A stretch of DNA of 64,000 nucleotides from Euborellia annulipes. Lineage: Eukaryota > Arthropoda > Insecta > Dermaptera > Anisolabididae. Shown in pieces: positions 1 through 20,231 of the stretch (position 1 is the first letter of the stretch; each line of letters begins with the position of its first letter). A program made the translations under genes and the position numbers. The stretch is from assembly GCA_023213315.1 (NCBI GenBank), contig JAKCPI010013932.1, positions 1 through 64,000 on the forward strand, given 5' to 3'. The notes under the pieces were generated by a model that was not told the origin of the DNA, made no database searches, and worked only from the letters and a program-made list of their open reading frames with translations.

Positions 1-30
1 CAATGACAATGTCAATATCGATAATGTCAA

Positions 31-170
31 GGGGTGTGAGTTCGGATCCATGTATTTATTTAAATCAATTGGATATCAAATGGTATAAATAAATGCCTGA
101 ATCATATTTACCACAAAAGATTAAGTATCATTTAAAGTCTACATGCCTTAGATACCGAAAACCGTATTAG
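31..170 (+). repeat. tRNA-derived SINE, 5'-truncated copy
   Basis: This is a partial, diverged copy of the SINE seen whole near 63.1 kb. It keeps the B-box-side words, the mirrored words around ggatatcaaatgg, the AAATGCCTG motif and the GCCTTAGATACCGAAAA segment. The tRNA-like head with the A box is missing. Confidence 0.5.
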
Positions 171-842
171 TTCTCTCGGGAATGTCAGTAAGCTGATTAA
201 AATAATTATAATAAAATTTCGAATCTTTGTTTTCTTTGTCTTGTAAAATTTGTCAGTAGAATAGAATTCATTCTTTCCCCTCTTCTCTCCATTTTATTTC
301 GCAAGTTTTCATTCATTCATTCATTTCTCCCGTTCTAAATTCAAAAATAATTCCCTTCTCAAGCGTAGAATATGGATTGGTGTGGTGATGTCGTACGTTG
401 AATTAGATAGAAGACTTGTTCTCTCTTTCATTTCTCTACGGATTTCATGTTAGATGCATCATTTAGCTACATTGTGTGTTAGCTACTTCGTGGCCTGCTC
501 GTTTGCTTGACAGCCGATCTATGTGTGAATATCAAAAGATGTAACGAAAAAATATTAGATACCCATACAAATTTTATTTAAAAATATTTTAAATAAACTG
601 ACTGCCAAATAAAATATAGTGTAAATTGAAATAAAAAATAGTAGGCCTATCTAGGTTGAGTTCAGAACCCTTTACTAGGTAGGGTTCATTCACAAAATGG
701 GTCTTTATACAGTTTCCTTTTAGGAGAGAGAGTAGCTTATTCAAAAACTATTTAATAAAAAATATTAAAATTATATTGGTCAATAAGGGCCGGTTGCTTC
801 ACTACTAATTTCACTAGTGTTGTTTATTACTGTAGTTGTAAT
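171..842. other. AT-rich spacer, no gene seen
   Basis: No exon-like open segment, RNA gene or clear repeat was recognised. The stretch is AT-rich with a short (ATTC)n run near 310-325. Confidence 0.5.
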
Positions 843-1102
843 CAAGGGCGATACAGTGGGGAAAGAGGTGGTATTACCCCCCCCCGAGATTTGTAAAAAT
901 ATTTTTTTCGAAAAACAAATTTATTTTTAACGTAAAATTTTTAAAAAAATTAATACTTAAAAATTTGATTTTGTATTTATATTCTGGCAAACAAGTACAG
1001 AATGCGCCTTTAAATTATCAAAAATTAAGAAAAATAGTGTGCTGTGCGACAGTCACTCCAGATTACCCCCCCCCCCGAGAAACACTTCTGGATCCACCCT
1101 TG
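843..1102. mobile_element. hAT-type MITE
   Basis: Terminal inverted repeats read CAAGGGCGATACAG on the left and, reversed, CAAGGGTGGATCCAG on the right. The flanking octamers gttgtaat and cttgtaat match at 7 of 8 positions, as expected for a hAT target-site duplication. Two runs of C lie inside. There is no transposase. Confidence 0.6.
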
Positions 1103-1292
1103 CTTGTAATTGTGGTGGAAAAAATTATGGAGGTTTCAAAAATTTCAAAAACGAAAAAAAATCCCTAAAATATGACCCAGCAATTTAAAACAATATTTGC
1201 CCCCAGTGAATTCAAATTTATAGAAAAAAACATGAACTTGACACTTTTTTGACCGGTAGTGTATTTATAGTTCTGGAGATGGTCCATAAAGC

Positions 1293-2043
1293 CAGCGTTT
1301 CCAAACTGGGAGGTGCGCCCCTCGGGAGGCCCGGTCTAGTCTAAGGGGGAGGCCCAAATATTGTCAATTTTCCAAATGATTGCTGTTATTCTTTTTTAGC
1401 TCTCACTCAGAGTCTAATTCCGAGTGTCCGTCTGGTCCGGTGTCCGTCTGTCGGTACGCATAAAATCTCGGCCTGAACTAAAGGTCGTAGAAAAATAATA
1501 ATTGCATATACTTATTCAGCATAAAAAACTGGAAAAATACGTTTTGGTCCCTAGCACTTCCGGTTTTTTAAAAAAATGTTCCCTACCTCAATTTTTGCCA
1601 TTTGTTTACACTATTAATTTTTTGTTTACATTCATCAGAATGTAAACAAAAGTGGCCATTTTTTTCTTAAATATGGATGGATTAAACCTCTAATTTTTTT
1701 GACAGTTGTGTATTTTGACGCTCCACCAGTAGTTACGTCATCATCATAAACATCTATCAAATCACGTGACTTTTTTTTTACGATTATAGGGTCGTGTGAC
1801 ACATCGATTCACATCTATTTTTCATTTCAAATCGAAAGAAATATGTCTCATAATGATCAGGTGATCAGACACCAAATAAAATGTTTATTAAAATGTTTAA
1901 TGTCAAGAAAATCCCCTTTGAATTTACTACTATGAATTCTTTCTTACTTTTTTGTTTGTATTATGGGGGGGGGGGGGGGGGATGTGTCATGCAATTAAAT
2001 ATTTCAAAGGGAGGCGTGGTAACATAAAGTTTGGACACCACTG
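1293..2043. mobile_element. hAT-like non-autonomous element (CAGCGTTTCCAAACT family)
   Basis: The left end CAGCGTTTCCAAACT is mirrored by AGTTTGGACACCACTG at the right. The interior matches the shorter element at 8.04-8.43 kb (AAATATTGTC...TTTTCC and ATTAAATATTTCAAAGGGA). It holds a poly-G run near 1,967-1,981. No transposase frame remains and no clear duplication of the target site is visible. Confidence 0.6.
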
Positions 2044-3524
2044 CCAACCAGCGGTCCAAAACGTCAGATGAGAAGAGGTAATAAAGTAAATGAAAAAATT
2101 ACTATCTCCATTCTATCTTCACTAAAATTTTTTAAATATTACACATCATATCTTCAATTTATATTCAGAAGACGTCCAGTTGGTTGAAATATCTACTAAA
2201 AAGAATAAATTGCTAAATTTTTTTTTCCCCAAAGTGCCAACCAATCCTTAAAAAGAAGAATTGGCGCTAACACCTAAACAAGGGAATATTTATAAACCCG
2301 AGGTAATTAATTACCAATAATGTATTCAAATGAAATGGAAATAGTAGATGCGAGTGATTGAGGCTGGCTGGTGGCCTGTGGCTCGCACAGATGATGGAGG
2401 TCGAGTTGATGGGGCCCCTGGGGCCAAGCCCAGGCCCCAAGGAATGGGGACTCTCATCTCGATTCGCATTACCTATGTGTGTCGAATATGACTATACTCT
2501 ATGCTATGTTATGTGCCAATGAGCGTCACGACCTCTGCACCTTAATGCGTCCATAGAAATGCTTGCACCGAAAGAACGGATTATCGAATCTCTCCTTCTG
2601 GTTTCTTTTTTGTCGCATCGCCCTCACCTTTTTTTTTTTCTTTTCTTACTCATATCAAAAGCTTGTAAATAAATTCACAATTCGTGAACGGTAATATAAA
2701 TCGAAAACAAGCACCAAGTGAAAGAGAGCCAGAAGACCTTTGGACCTCACGAAAATCAAATTCAACGTTTGCTTGCTGACCTATGGAAATATCAGATCGG
2801 AGAGGTTTTTTTTTTTTTTTTCGAAGCAATAACAAGAAAGAGAGAGAAAAAAAATGCTTAATATAAAATAAAATAAAAACGTAAGATAAAGAGAGTTTAG
2901 ACAACAAAAATGCCCTCTAATTAAGATATTAACTTTAAAATTGTTTTAATCTAGAGAGTCATAAATTTTTATATAAAATAACTTCATTATCATTTTATAA
3001 AAACAATATTTGATTTTGAAAGTGGGTCAAGTCCGTTTTGTGTTAAACAATAGAGCTAATTCTTATTACAATTTTTTTTTTTTTAATTCTTATATTGCCC
3101 CTGGTTCGTAGGGCAGTAGCCCTTTTGTTCTAGGGGTCTGGAGTTAAATTTATTTATTTTTTATTTAATTTTTTTTTTTTTTACACACTCACACTTTTTT
3201 CTTCCCCACCCCCCCCCCCCCACCCTTTCGGCCACTCCCGCCCCATAAAAAATTCATCCAAAAACCGTCGTTTAAAAAAAAACTAATTGGGGGGGGGGCA
3301 TTTCTTTTTAAGTCATTTGGGGTCGAGTTAAATTTATTTCAATTCAAATGGCTACCAATCAATTGAATTATATATGAACTGAATGGACCAAAAAAGATCT
3401 TAATTTAAAATAAATTCTAATATTAAAAAATTTTTGGATGGATTTATTATTATAATAACTGATGGTGTGAAGGTCAAGTCAGTCTAAGTAAATTTGAGAA
3501 TGAAAAACGCAATATAATCATATT
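2044..3524. other. AT-rich spacer with homopolymer tracts
   Basis: No gene was recognised. Poly-T near 2,807-2,821 and poly-C near 3,207-3,221 are the main features. A moderately GC-rich patch at about 2,360-2,600 has no open frame resembling a known protein. Confidence 0.4.
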
Positions 3525-3850
3525 TGTTCTCGAAACGTTATTATAATAAAAACCTCAGACCTCTTGGGTTTCGGCCGCTGTGTTGCGTGCCTTCATCAAT
3601 CAGCTCGGGTTTTAATGGTGAGAAATTTACACTAGCTAAATCCTTCGCTTTAACAAAGCAGATTTCGCCTATTACGGTAAACCATGATTTTATCGTTGAT
3701 AGCTCGTCCAGCATGTATGTAATCGTACCGAACTAGGCATGTATGTAAAAAGCGAAACCTGCTTTGTTCACTTTGTTTGTCACTGATGAAGGAGCACAGA
3801 GGTCTGAGGTCGAAACCCAAGGTTTTTATTATAATAACGTTTCGAGAATA
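3525..3850. repeat. Foldback element with degenerate hammerhead-like cores
   Basis: Arms facing each other share TCTCGAAACGTTATTATAAT and the following AAAAACC. Just inside each arm lies a GATGAAGG...GAAACCC segment related to the ribozyme core of the element at 19.9 kb. On the minus strand (3,553-3,600) stem II and GAAACC...GGTC remain, but the core starts TTGATGA instead of CTGATGA. On the plus strand (near 3,782-3,830) CTGATGA is intact, but the stems are scrambled. Both copies therefore look inactive. Confidence 0.7.
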
Positions 3851-3934
3851 AATATAATTATTTTGATAATACTTACTAAAAATTCCAAGGAAAAAAATAT
3901 GAATGCACTCCCTGTTAAAATATCAAAATATAGG

Positions 3935-4262
3935 AGAATCTTGCTAATCAGGGCTCCTATACTCCGGCATACCGGCTAATCCGGAGTGTTGAAGAGCCAC
4001 TTCATTGGGATATTCTAGCAAAGAAGTAAAAAAAGGAGTATATTAAGAAAACAAAGTGTGATAATAGATAGATTTTTTCAAGAGAGAAATATGTAATTTT
4101 GCATTATATTAAATGTTTCAGGTATTTCGGCATTTTCAGAATCCGGTGTAGGCCCGGTCCCGTTTAGGCCGGAATAGCAAGACTTCTGTCTTCTTCTTCT
4201 TTCTTCACCTTTGTTATTCCCGCGGTGCGGGGTCGGCGGTTATTTAATAGCAAGACTACTGT
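3935..4262. mobile_element. Degenerate DNA transposon, possibly pogo/Tigger-like
   Basis: The left part has AATCTTGCTAATCAGGGC. The right part, reversed, reads CAGTAGTCTTGCTATTCCGG followed by CCTAAACGGGACC. These resemble pogo/Tigger-type ends, and the same words recur near 22,800-22,850. A 12-base repeat (aatagcaagact) brackets a short GC-rich insert at about 4,187-4,247, suggesting a later insertion. Confidence 0.4.
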
Positions 4263-4375
4263 ATTTTCATAAATTCTATGAAAAATATTTTTTTTCTATT
4301 TAGCTTGAATTCTAATTCTTTTTTTTTTTTATTAAACCTTGCGATTTTTATAAGAGAAAAACTTTGCCATTTGCC

Positions 4376-4570
4376 CTCAGGCTTGGTGTAATTGGTCGGG
4401 TGACTACCCTCTATACCGATCGTCACGGGTTCGTACCACAGGCAGTCCGATGATTTTATTTACCATTTGGATACCAAATGGCTTAAATAAAAATGCCTGG
4501 ACCCCCAATAGATATTATAAATAATAACGGTTATAATGGCCTAAAGTTGCCGAAAAGACTTTGTTCTTTT
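4376..4570 (+). repeat. tRNA-derived SINE
   Basis: The head GGCTTGGTGTAATTGGTCGG resembles a Pol III A box and CGGGTTCGTACC a B box. The family body follows: GCAGTCCGATGATTTTATTT, the mirrored words around ATTTGGATACCAAATGG, and AAATGCCTGGACCCC. The tail ends at GTTGCCGAAAAGAC. Confidence 0.85.
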
Positions 4571-4923
4571 TCAATATTTAAAACTGATTGATCTGCTTTA
4601 AGTTTTAATTCAATTTTGAAAATAAAAAAAAATATATATTTTGATCCATCAATGAATATTTTAATTAAAATTTATTTAATAATAAAAAAAGAGCATCGAT
4701 AAAATACGATCAAAGAAAAAAATATCAATTGCCTATCAAAGATTTATTTATTTTTTTTTTTAATAAAAATTTTATTTTTTCTAAGCTGACTGAGTTCAAA
4801 ATTAATTTTAATAAAATATTGATTCGTTCATAATATTAATAATATAAAAAAGATAATATCAAAGGTAAAGAGATTTTTTTTTTTTTTTATAGATTATAGG
4901 CCTATTGATTATGTTGCTTCAAA

Positions 4924-5257
4924 CAGTAGCGTAGCCAGGATTTCTGCTTGGGGGGGCCCAAAAGTTTTATGAACCCCCCCCCCCTTATCCAAGAAACTTA
5001 AAGTGGAGAAATTTTTTTAGATAAATAAAAAAAAATTTTTTTTCTTGAAATAAAAAATAATTTTAATACAAAATTCGTAAATATTAGAGATTTTTTCAAT
5101 TATTTATAAGTTTTTTGTTAAATTTTAGAATTTATGAGAGTTAATAAAATAATTGTTGAAAAAAGAAAAAAATCATTAGGGAAAACAATAGGTATTTTTT
5201 TGTTTTGGAGACGGCTTTGAGGGGGGGCGGCCCCCGGGCCCCCCTGAATACGCCACG
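4924..5257. mobile_element. hAT-type MITE with perfect 8-bp TSD
   Basis: The element starts CAGTAGCGTAGCCAGG and ends TGAATACGCCACG, an imperfect inverted pair. The octamer gcttcaaa occurs immediately before (4,916-4,923) and after (5,258-5,265). G- and C-runs lie next to both ends. It is non-autonomous. Confidence 0.8.
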
Positions 5258-6304
5258 GCTTCAAATAATAAATAAAATATATAATTTTGTATTTTTTGAA
5301 TTCACAGTGGCCAAATTTATTAACTGTAAATAATAGTAAAGAGAAAGAACAAAACACATTTAATTAATATTGATATTTGTTCCTGGATCGTAGTAGCACA
5401 GAAGTAGATTTCTTGCTTCTAGAAGTCATGAGTCCATTTATTTACTTTAAGTTCAAGTTTGTTTTTTGAGGTAGCCTACACCAACCCTATCTTTTTTAGA
5501 ATTGACAAAAAGAAGGCTAATTTCAAGCTCGTTAAAACGAAAAGTTTATTCTACCCTGAAGGGCGTTGATTTTTTGCAGAGGGTTTGATTGTTATCTTTG
5601 AGATCTTTCACTGATTAAGAACTTGTTTTTGGGGGCCAGGAAAAATATTTTAAATTATCTACCTATTTAGGAAAAATATATTTAGTGAGAAATTTTAAAA
5701 TTTATCAAATTTTAAAATAGTAAAAAATGAATTCCTATCAATACGATCAGGAACTTATAAATAACAATAAAAGGGGTTGAAAGCAGTGAAATTTTTCAAG
5801 AGGGTGATCGTTTAAAACACTCATTCACCGCACTTTATATCTCCCCCCTTTGGATTGAAACCTTTAAACACTCAAGTTTTGTACCTGCAAAGGCCAATGC
5901 AACGATGCCATCACAAGATAAGATTTTTATTTCTCTTACTTATATATGTTTATATTATTTAAACTAATTTTGATTGAGTCATTTTGATGGAAATACACGT
6001 CCCTAATTTCAAAAAAAAGTTCCGCAAAATGAATTATTTGTGCGTGTTGTTAAAAATTACAAGCAAAGGAAAGAGTTACGAAGTCATTTATGTTATGGCT
6101 ACTTTTGATCTCGTAGTTTTGAGTCATTTACTTTTTTTTAAAATGAATTTTTGTTTTTTTTTCTTTCGTCGGAAATCTAATCCATCTTTTGCTTGTTGTT
6201 TTGAATTATGAATTTGTATTTGTGTTTGTTTGGACCCCTATATGCGACGATAATGAATTTATTCAAGTGAAGCAGTCTCTTTATCTCAAATCTTACGAAG
6301 TTTG
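5258..6304. other. AT-rich spacer
   Basis: No gene, RNA or clear transposon end was recognised. Short open frames here lack coding character. Confidence 0.4.
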
Positions 6305-6558
6305 TCCGAGTAAAAATTATTAAAAATGATAGAGGGATCCACACGCCCGCAGCAGGTCTGCATAATGAACCTTGAGGAACATACAGGGATATACACGCCC
6401 GTACCAGGGACACACACAGTAGAAAGTGACTAGAAGAAAAATGTTTGTTTGTCCCTGGAGCGGGCGTGTGTATCCCTATCTGTCCCTTAAGGTTCACTAT
6501 GCAGACCTGCTGCGGGCGTATGTATCCCTCGATTATTTTTAATCATTTTTACTCGGGT
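6305..6558. repeat. Inverted repeat (palindromic element)
   Basis: Arms such as GAGTAAAAATTATTAAAAAT and AGGTCTGCATAATGAACCTT are repeated in inverse order at the other side, with a centre near 6,430. GC-rich words (acacgcccg, gcgggcgtgtg) lie within the arms. It is likely a MITE or foldback and codes for nothing. Confidence 0.75.
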
Positions 6559-8043
6559 GGGTCAAAATTTATTAGATCATCAAAAAAGAATAATAAAATA
6601 AATAAATAATAATAAATAAAATAAAATTACTTGTTCTTTGAGTAAACACTGGTTAACTGTGAATGCTTTAACCCTTAAAATTAATTTTACTATTTGGCAC
6701 CCTTCCGAGTACTGAGATAAAACATAATAACATAATATTCAAATATTATTTGTTTTACCTCTGCGCCCGGAAGATTGCCAAATAGCAAAATTTATAAAAT
6801 GTTTACAATTATTTGCGTTTATATGGGTAAATACTTACATATATCCTAGCACCCTTATGACTATTCAACCGAAATATCGTGAGATTTGTGAATTTTAAAT
6901 TTGACTTCCGTTTTAATTTGCATCTTTATCCACAGCCTCTTTCACATCAAGCGGAGTTAATGCATTTATTTATTTTATAAGGGCCGCTGGTTGGGTATGC
7001 TGATCTTGTGAGTATGTGGATAGCGAACACGAATTACTTGAGCGGCCGATCATATCAAATATGCCCCCACTCTTTTTTATTCTCTACCTTTTCAAAAAAT
7101 CCAGATAATTTTTAACATTCCATGAAAATTAAAAAAAAAAAGAATTTAGAATTCAAAACCAAACCTTATTTGGAGTTGATTTACATTAATTATTCTCATT
7201 TCGTCTCTTCTTGTTGAATAACCTGTTGAATCATAAATTAACGCAAAGAGAAAAAAAATATATTTATTCTATTCTCTCTCCGTCAGTAACAGGATTACTC
7301 TGCCATTAAAAGGCCTCCTAATATAAATATTATATATCATTTCTTTATATTTACTAGTATAACTTTATTAATCGTAAAATCAAAATACCAAAGTTTTTTT
7401 ATTAAGTTATTAATTAGAATTTCAAAAAAAAAAAAAAAAAAAAATGTTAACGTTCTTTCTTTTACTCAATTACATCTTTATTTCCTTATTGGAGAATTTG
7501 GGATATAAATCAAATAATAATAACAATTTTATCTGAAATAAATTAAGTCGCAAAGTGTAAAAGAAAAAAAAGGGGAATAAATTGCGAACCGATTGGAAGC
7601 TATAAAAATCATTTTTTAATCGATTAATTTTTTATGAACATATAGTAGAATAATTAATCAAAAAAATAGAAGTTACAAAACTTTTTTTTTTTTTTTGACT
7701 TTTATTCGGTCATCAGACTGGACTGTATCCGTAAAATAATAATGCGCGTTCGTTCACCAACAGAGTAGTGCTGTGACTAGGATTTGGGGTTCCCCAGGAC
7801 GTTAACGAAGAAAAAGATCAAGGTTGACTTAAAGTGCAAGCCTGGGCTGTTTGAGGAGACAATACGGAGCAATGGAGGAAAAAGAAGTTCAAATATTCAA
7901 ATACAAAACGAATTGTATTTGATTTGATAGCTTACAAATTTATTAGAAACCCCCAAACAAAATTACTTAAAAATATTAAATGGATTTGATTTAAATTTAT
8001 TCATTAAACAAATCATTTGAGTGTTCTGAGGAAGACCCTAGAC
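6559..8043. other. AT-rich spacer
   Basis: Poly-A near 7,424-7,444 and poly-T near 7,682-7,696 were noted. No exon was recognised. Confidence 0.4.
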
Positions 8044-8425
8044 CAGCGTTTTCCAAACTGTAGAGGCAGGCCTCCTGGGGAGGCGCGGACTAGCCTAAGG
8101 GAGGCGCGAATATTGTCCACCAATATCAATTTTCCGAATGATTGCTAGTTTTATAAATAAAATAATAAAATTTTAAAAGATTCTAGGACGGAGGTTTTCC
8201 TTAATTAAAAATTCGATGAGCCGCAGTGGCACCATCAGTAGAGACTGTGCTATTGCGGCTCATCGAGTTTTCAATTAAAATAATTAATATTGATGCTAAA
8301 AAAAATATTTATATTTTTTTAGTATTAAAATTTTTTGTTTTTGTATTATTTTATTAAATGTGTGGGGGAGAGGGACGTCATACTATTAAATATTTTAAAG
8401 GGAACATAAAGTTTGGAAACCACTG
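8044..8425. mobile_element. hAT-like MITE (CAGCGTTTCCAAACT family)
   Basis: Ends CAGCGTTTTCCAAACT and AGTTTGGAAACCACTG are inverted copies. The interior is a shortened version of the element at 1.29-2.04 kb and holds a hairpin (8,200-8,279) with arms around CGATGAGCCGCA. The flanks (ccctagac, gccctaaa) suggest a decayed 8-bp duplication. Confidence 0.65.
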
Positions 8426-8609
8426 GCCCTAAAGTAAGACTCATTCTGAAAATTATACTAAGGGTAAAACCCAAAGGCGGATCCAGGGAAGTTTTTTCAG
8501 GGTTTTAATTTTTTTCTGACTAGACGCTTGAGCTCGCCGAAGGCGATAACATTTTAATTAATTAAAAATAAAAAATAATATTTGTTATATATTTAAAACA
8601 AGATATTAC

Positions 8610-16771
<8,162 letters not shown>

Positions 16772-16779
16772 GGTCTTGT

Positions 16780-17130
16780 TGTGATTTTCTTAAAACACTT
16801 TAATGTACAAATTTCAATGTAAAGTGATGATAAGTTTCTTAGTGGAAGGCTAAAGAGCGAATGCTGACCGAAAAGGGGTCTACACAATAACACGGGGCGC
16901 GCAAGGCGGGAAATGAAACATATGCACACATGGGATGTGAGTGCGATACGAACTACTTTCCAAAGAACCTGATGCTTTTCTATAATTTATTATTATAAAA
17001 ATTAACCATTCATAATATATTAAAAATCATTCAAATATTCAATAAAAAATATTTATAAAAAAATTAAATATTAATTTACTTTTTTTTGAATTTTACAAAT
17101 AGTTTTTTGACGGATGCATTCATATGGCGG
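16780..17130 (-). promoter_or_regulatory. Probable ANP32 promoter with E2F-like sites
   Basis: Just upstream of the start codon, the only GC-richer patch (16,860-16,930) contains GGGGCGCGC and GGCGGGAAA (16,905-16,913), which is TTTCCCGCC on the minus strand and fits an E2F site. A second GGCGGGAA lies near 17,125. The transcription start was not determined. Confidence 0.45.
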
Positions 17131-18003
17131 GAATGATCAATTTACAAATAGAATTTTCTTTTTTTTTTATTAAAAGAAATATAATATAATAAAATTAATG
17201 AGTAATCATAATTTAATGGCGATTTTATTTAAAACTATTAATTTCCCGGCCCTTTGGATTAGAGGCCAAACACTTGTTACACATTCCAGGAGTCACTGGA
17301 TCACTTCTCATCATAGCGATAAAATTAAAAATTAGCTACCGTTTATTAATAATAAAAGTTATCGTAATATTTATACATAATTTATTGCTGTTTACTTATG
17401 AATTAATAATAGTTAGTACAAGATATAAAGTTATATATATATTATTTCATTTTTTTTTTTTTTTAAAGTATAAAGGGAAAGTGTTTATATCACCGATCGG
17501 CGGAAAGAGAAGGGGGATTTCAACAAAATACGCATTTTGAGAAATTCCTGAGAGTAAATCCTATTTATATGGATCCTGTCAAACGGTCTCTCTGTGTGAG
17601 AAAAGTTTATCTAAAAAAATGAAAAACTTTCCTAATACAAACTTGATAATTCATGCACAATTTTGAATAAAATCGATCACAGGATGTTAGTACCGTTTTG
17701 TTTAATGGGATTTTTTTTCAAAATCGGCTCCAATGGTTGTGATTGAAATGGATCTTTCAATTATTCTTTAGATGATATTTGAAATGTATTCTATTAATCT
17801 CCAAAATAGTTTGGGAGCTACTTGAAAGTTTTTAGGTTTCTTTTTTTTTTCATTCTATCGATTTTGATTAAATTGATTGTATGAATATTAAATATTTTTA
17901 ATCTCAAATATAGCTTATGATCTTCAATTCGAGATTTAAAAAAATAAATTATAAAATAATTTAGATTTTCGAAGTGAAATAATCGATGTATTTGTTGAAT
18001 CCA
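17131..18003. other. AT-rich intergenic spacer
   Basis: No gene was recognised. A decayed piece of the dispersed repeat (agatgatatttgaaatgtat) lies near 17,770. Confidence 0.4.
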
Positions 18004-18173
18004 CATGGGCGTAACTAGGAAATTTGGCTGGGAGGGGGGCCATGGGACCAGCAATCCTCCGGGGACCTGGAAGGCCCCCATATTGTTTCAATTTTTCTTG
18101 GGGCGGTGAGCCTTCTGAGAGGTGCCACGAGCCTTCAGGGGCTACCCCCAGGACCCTCCTAGTTTCACCCATG
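18004..18173. mobile_element. MITE, CATGGGCGTAACTAGG family
   Basis: Ends CATGGGCGTAACTAGG and CCTAGTTTCACCCATG are inverted copies. The flanks tgaatcca and tgaataca match at 7 of 8 positions. Relatives lie at 35.53 and 38.77 kb. The interior is GC-rich with G- and C-runs. Confidence 0.75.
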
Positions 18174-19891
18174 TGAATACACACTAATTTTATTCAAATT
18201 GATTGTTTTAAAAAAATTAACAACCAACTTGATTTTCTCTAAATATATAAAATTGCAATATTTCTGCCTTCAAATATGGTTAACACTTGGTGTCGAGGCG
18301 CTAAATATTTTTAATAAATTGTTAATATTTCGATTTCACAAATAAATTTATTTTTATTCATCAATTTTTATTTCTATAATTTTTAATCTATTTTTATTAG
18401 TAGTTAAGTTATCCCTCTGAATTAATAAACTTTCGAAAAAATTGTGTAAATGTAAAGCAGAAAAGGAATAAAAAAAAATCAAGGTATTTTTTTTGTCTAT
18501 CAAATGTAAATTAAATTGAATTATTATCAGGAAATTCTAAAAAAAAAATTATACTATAAATATATAAGCTTATATATTGTATATATATTTACAGAATATA
18601 TATATATATTAACATTTTAAAATCATTGATACGTTGCGACTGTTTTACTCTTTCTCCAACAAACTCCACCTAAACCCCACCCACACCCTCCGTGCTCGCT
18701 CTGTTGTGGCGTACAAAAGAGATGAGAGACTGGGTCGATATAAAGCTCGTGTGTATTGATTCGACTTTATATAGGTATATATATATTTCCACTGTCCTGG
18801 AAAAATCAAACAAAAGAAATAGCTTATTTTAAAAAAGATCTTAAATATATAAAAAGTTATATCATTTAAAATAGAATATTTGTTAATAAATAATATGAAA
18901 AGGAATTCTATTTTTCATTAAATTTAATCTCGTAAATAAGTTTTAAATAATTATATATATTTATATATATAATTAAATCTTTTTATATATCTTAAAAATA
19001 GAAAATTAAATAGCTTATTATATTCAATAAATAGAAAAATAATTGTATATTTATAAATTATATAAATAAATTATAAATTCCATTGCAAGAACAAACCATC
19101 ATCTAAAGAATCTAAGAATTTTTAAAAAATTATTTAATCATATCATTTATAATTTATACCAAAGAAATAAAAAGACTAAAGTGAAGTAATTATAAAAATA
19201 TAAAAAAAAAGATAAAAATTAACTAACTAAATCAGAGTTCGTATTTACCTCCTTTTTTTGTATCTTCTTTTAAATCAATCCTAGGTATATAACGCAATCA
19301 ATATTTTATTTTTCTTTCAGTTTGTGTATATGAAAAAAAGAATGTTCACATTTATAATGTCCTTTTGCTTTTGAAAAAGATAGATGAAAAGTAATTTTTA
19401 TAATTAATTTAAATTTATAAATATATAGGTAAGATTTGAAGAAATATATAGGTAAGAGAGAGTAAAAATAAGATGTGGGTATATTTAAAATAAAAAAAAA
19501 AAAAAAAAAAAAAAAACTTCATAAGTATGTGAATGGAAGTTATAAGAAATAACTGGAAGCATGAAACATTTTGGAAAAATACGAATAGTCGAAGGATCGT
19601 TTAAACTTTTTTTAATAAAATAAATATATATATATATATATAAATTAAGTTAATATTATGGAATATTATAATTTTTTAATATAAATATTTATATAAAAAT
19701 ATACATTAATTAAATGAAGAAATAATCCACAGGGAACGTTTAATTTGTTAAGAACCTGGAGAATGAGAAAGAAAATCAGTTCATCACTTTCATAGGCGAA
19801 TCAATTATTTGCCTAGTAAAAATAAGAAAGTGCAATGCTGCTTCTACTCCTGAGATATTTATAAGTTAAGTTAAAATAATATATTTATTCT
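18174..19891. other. Very AT-rich intergenic spacer
   Basis: TA microsatellites (18,594-18,608; 19,625-19,642) and a 25-base poly-A (19,492-19,516) dominate. A less AT-rich patch at 18,640-18,750 has no recognised coding frame. Confidence 0.5.
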
Positions 19892-19909
19892 CTCTAGTTG
19901 ACATATAAA

Positions 19910-19967
19910 TAATCTCAGACCTTTAGGGTTTCGGCCGCTTTGCTGCGTGCCTTCTTCAGTGAGATTA
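19910..19967 (-). ncRNA. Hammerhead ribozyme, left arm
   Basis: Read on the minus strand: stem I strand TAATCTCA, core CTGAAGA, stem II GGC-A-CGC / GCG-GCC with loop AGCAAA, core GAAA, short stem III (ACC, loop CTAAA, GGT), then C as the expected cleavage base (GUC), and TGAGATTA closing eight base pairs of stem I. All conserved hammerhead bases (C3 U4 G5 A6 N7 G8 A9, G12 A13 A14) are present. One extra A separates the core from stem II. Very short stem III is known for ribozymes of Penelope-like elements and retrozymes. Activity is inferred only. Confidence 0.75.
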
Positions 19968-20173
19968 GGATCTAGACAATGCAAAATAATTTATTTTGTT
20001 ATTATAAAATATTATAAATTATTATTAATATTATTATAAAATATTATAGATCCCCTACTAGATAATACAAACTACTCACCATTAAGGTATAATATATATA
20101 TATAAATTTTTTTTGACTAATATTTATAATATTTTATAATAACAAAACAAATTATTTTGCATTGTCTAGATCC

Positions 20174-20231
20174 TAATCTCACTGAAGAAGGCACGCAGTA
20201 CAGCGGCCGAAACCCAAAAGGTCTGAGATTA
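20174..20231 (+). ncRNA. Hammerhead ribozyme, right arm
   Basis: This is the inverted partner of the left-arm ribozyme. Stem I TAATCTCA (20,174-20,181) pairs with TGAGATTA (20,224-20,231). The core CTGAAGA is at 20,182-20,188. Stem II GGC-A-CGC / GCG-GCC has loop AGTACA. GAAA is at 20,209-20,212. Stem III is ACC/GGT with loop CAAAA, and the cleavage-site C is at 20,223. The loops differ from the left arm while every paired or core base is kept, which argues for selection on structure before insertion. Confidence 0.75.

Noticed and set aside
4187..4247. Candidate acidic final exon of ANP32 (GAAGAAAGAAGAAGAAGAC on minus)
   Set aside because: It lies within transposon debris bracketed by a duplicated word, lacks a good acceptor, and reads mostly Arg or Lys in the usable frame.
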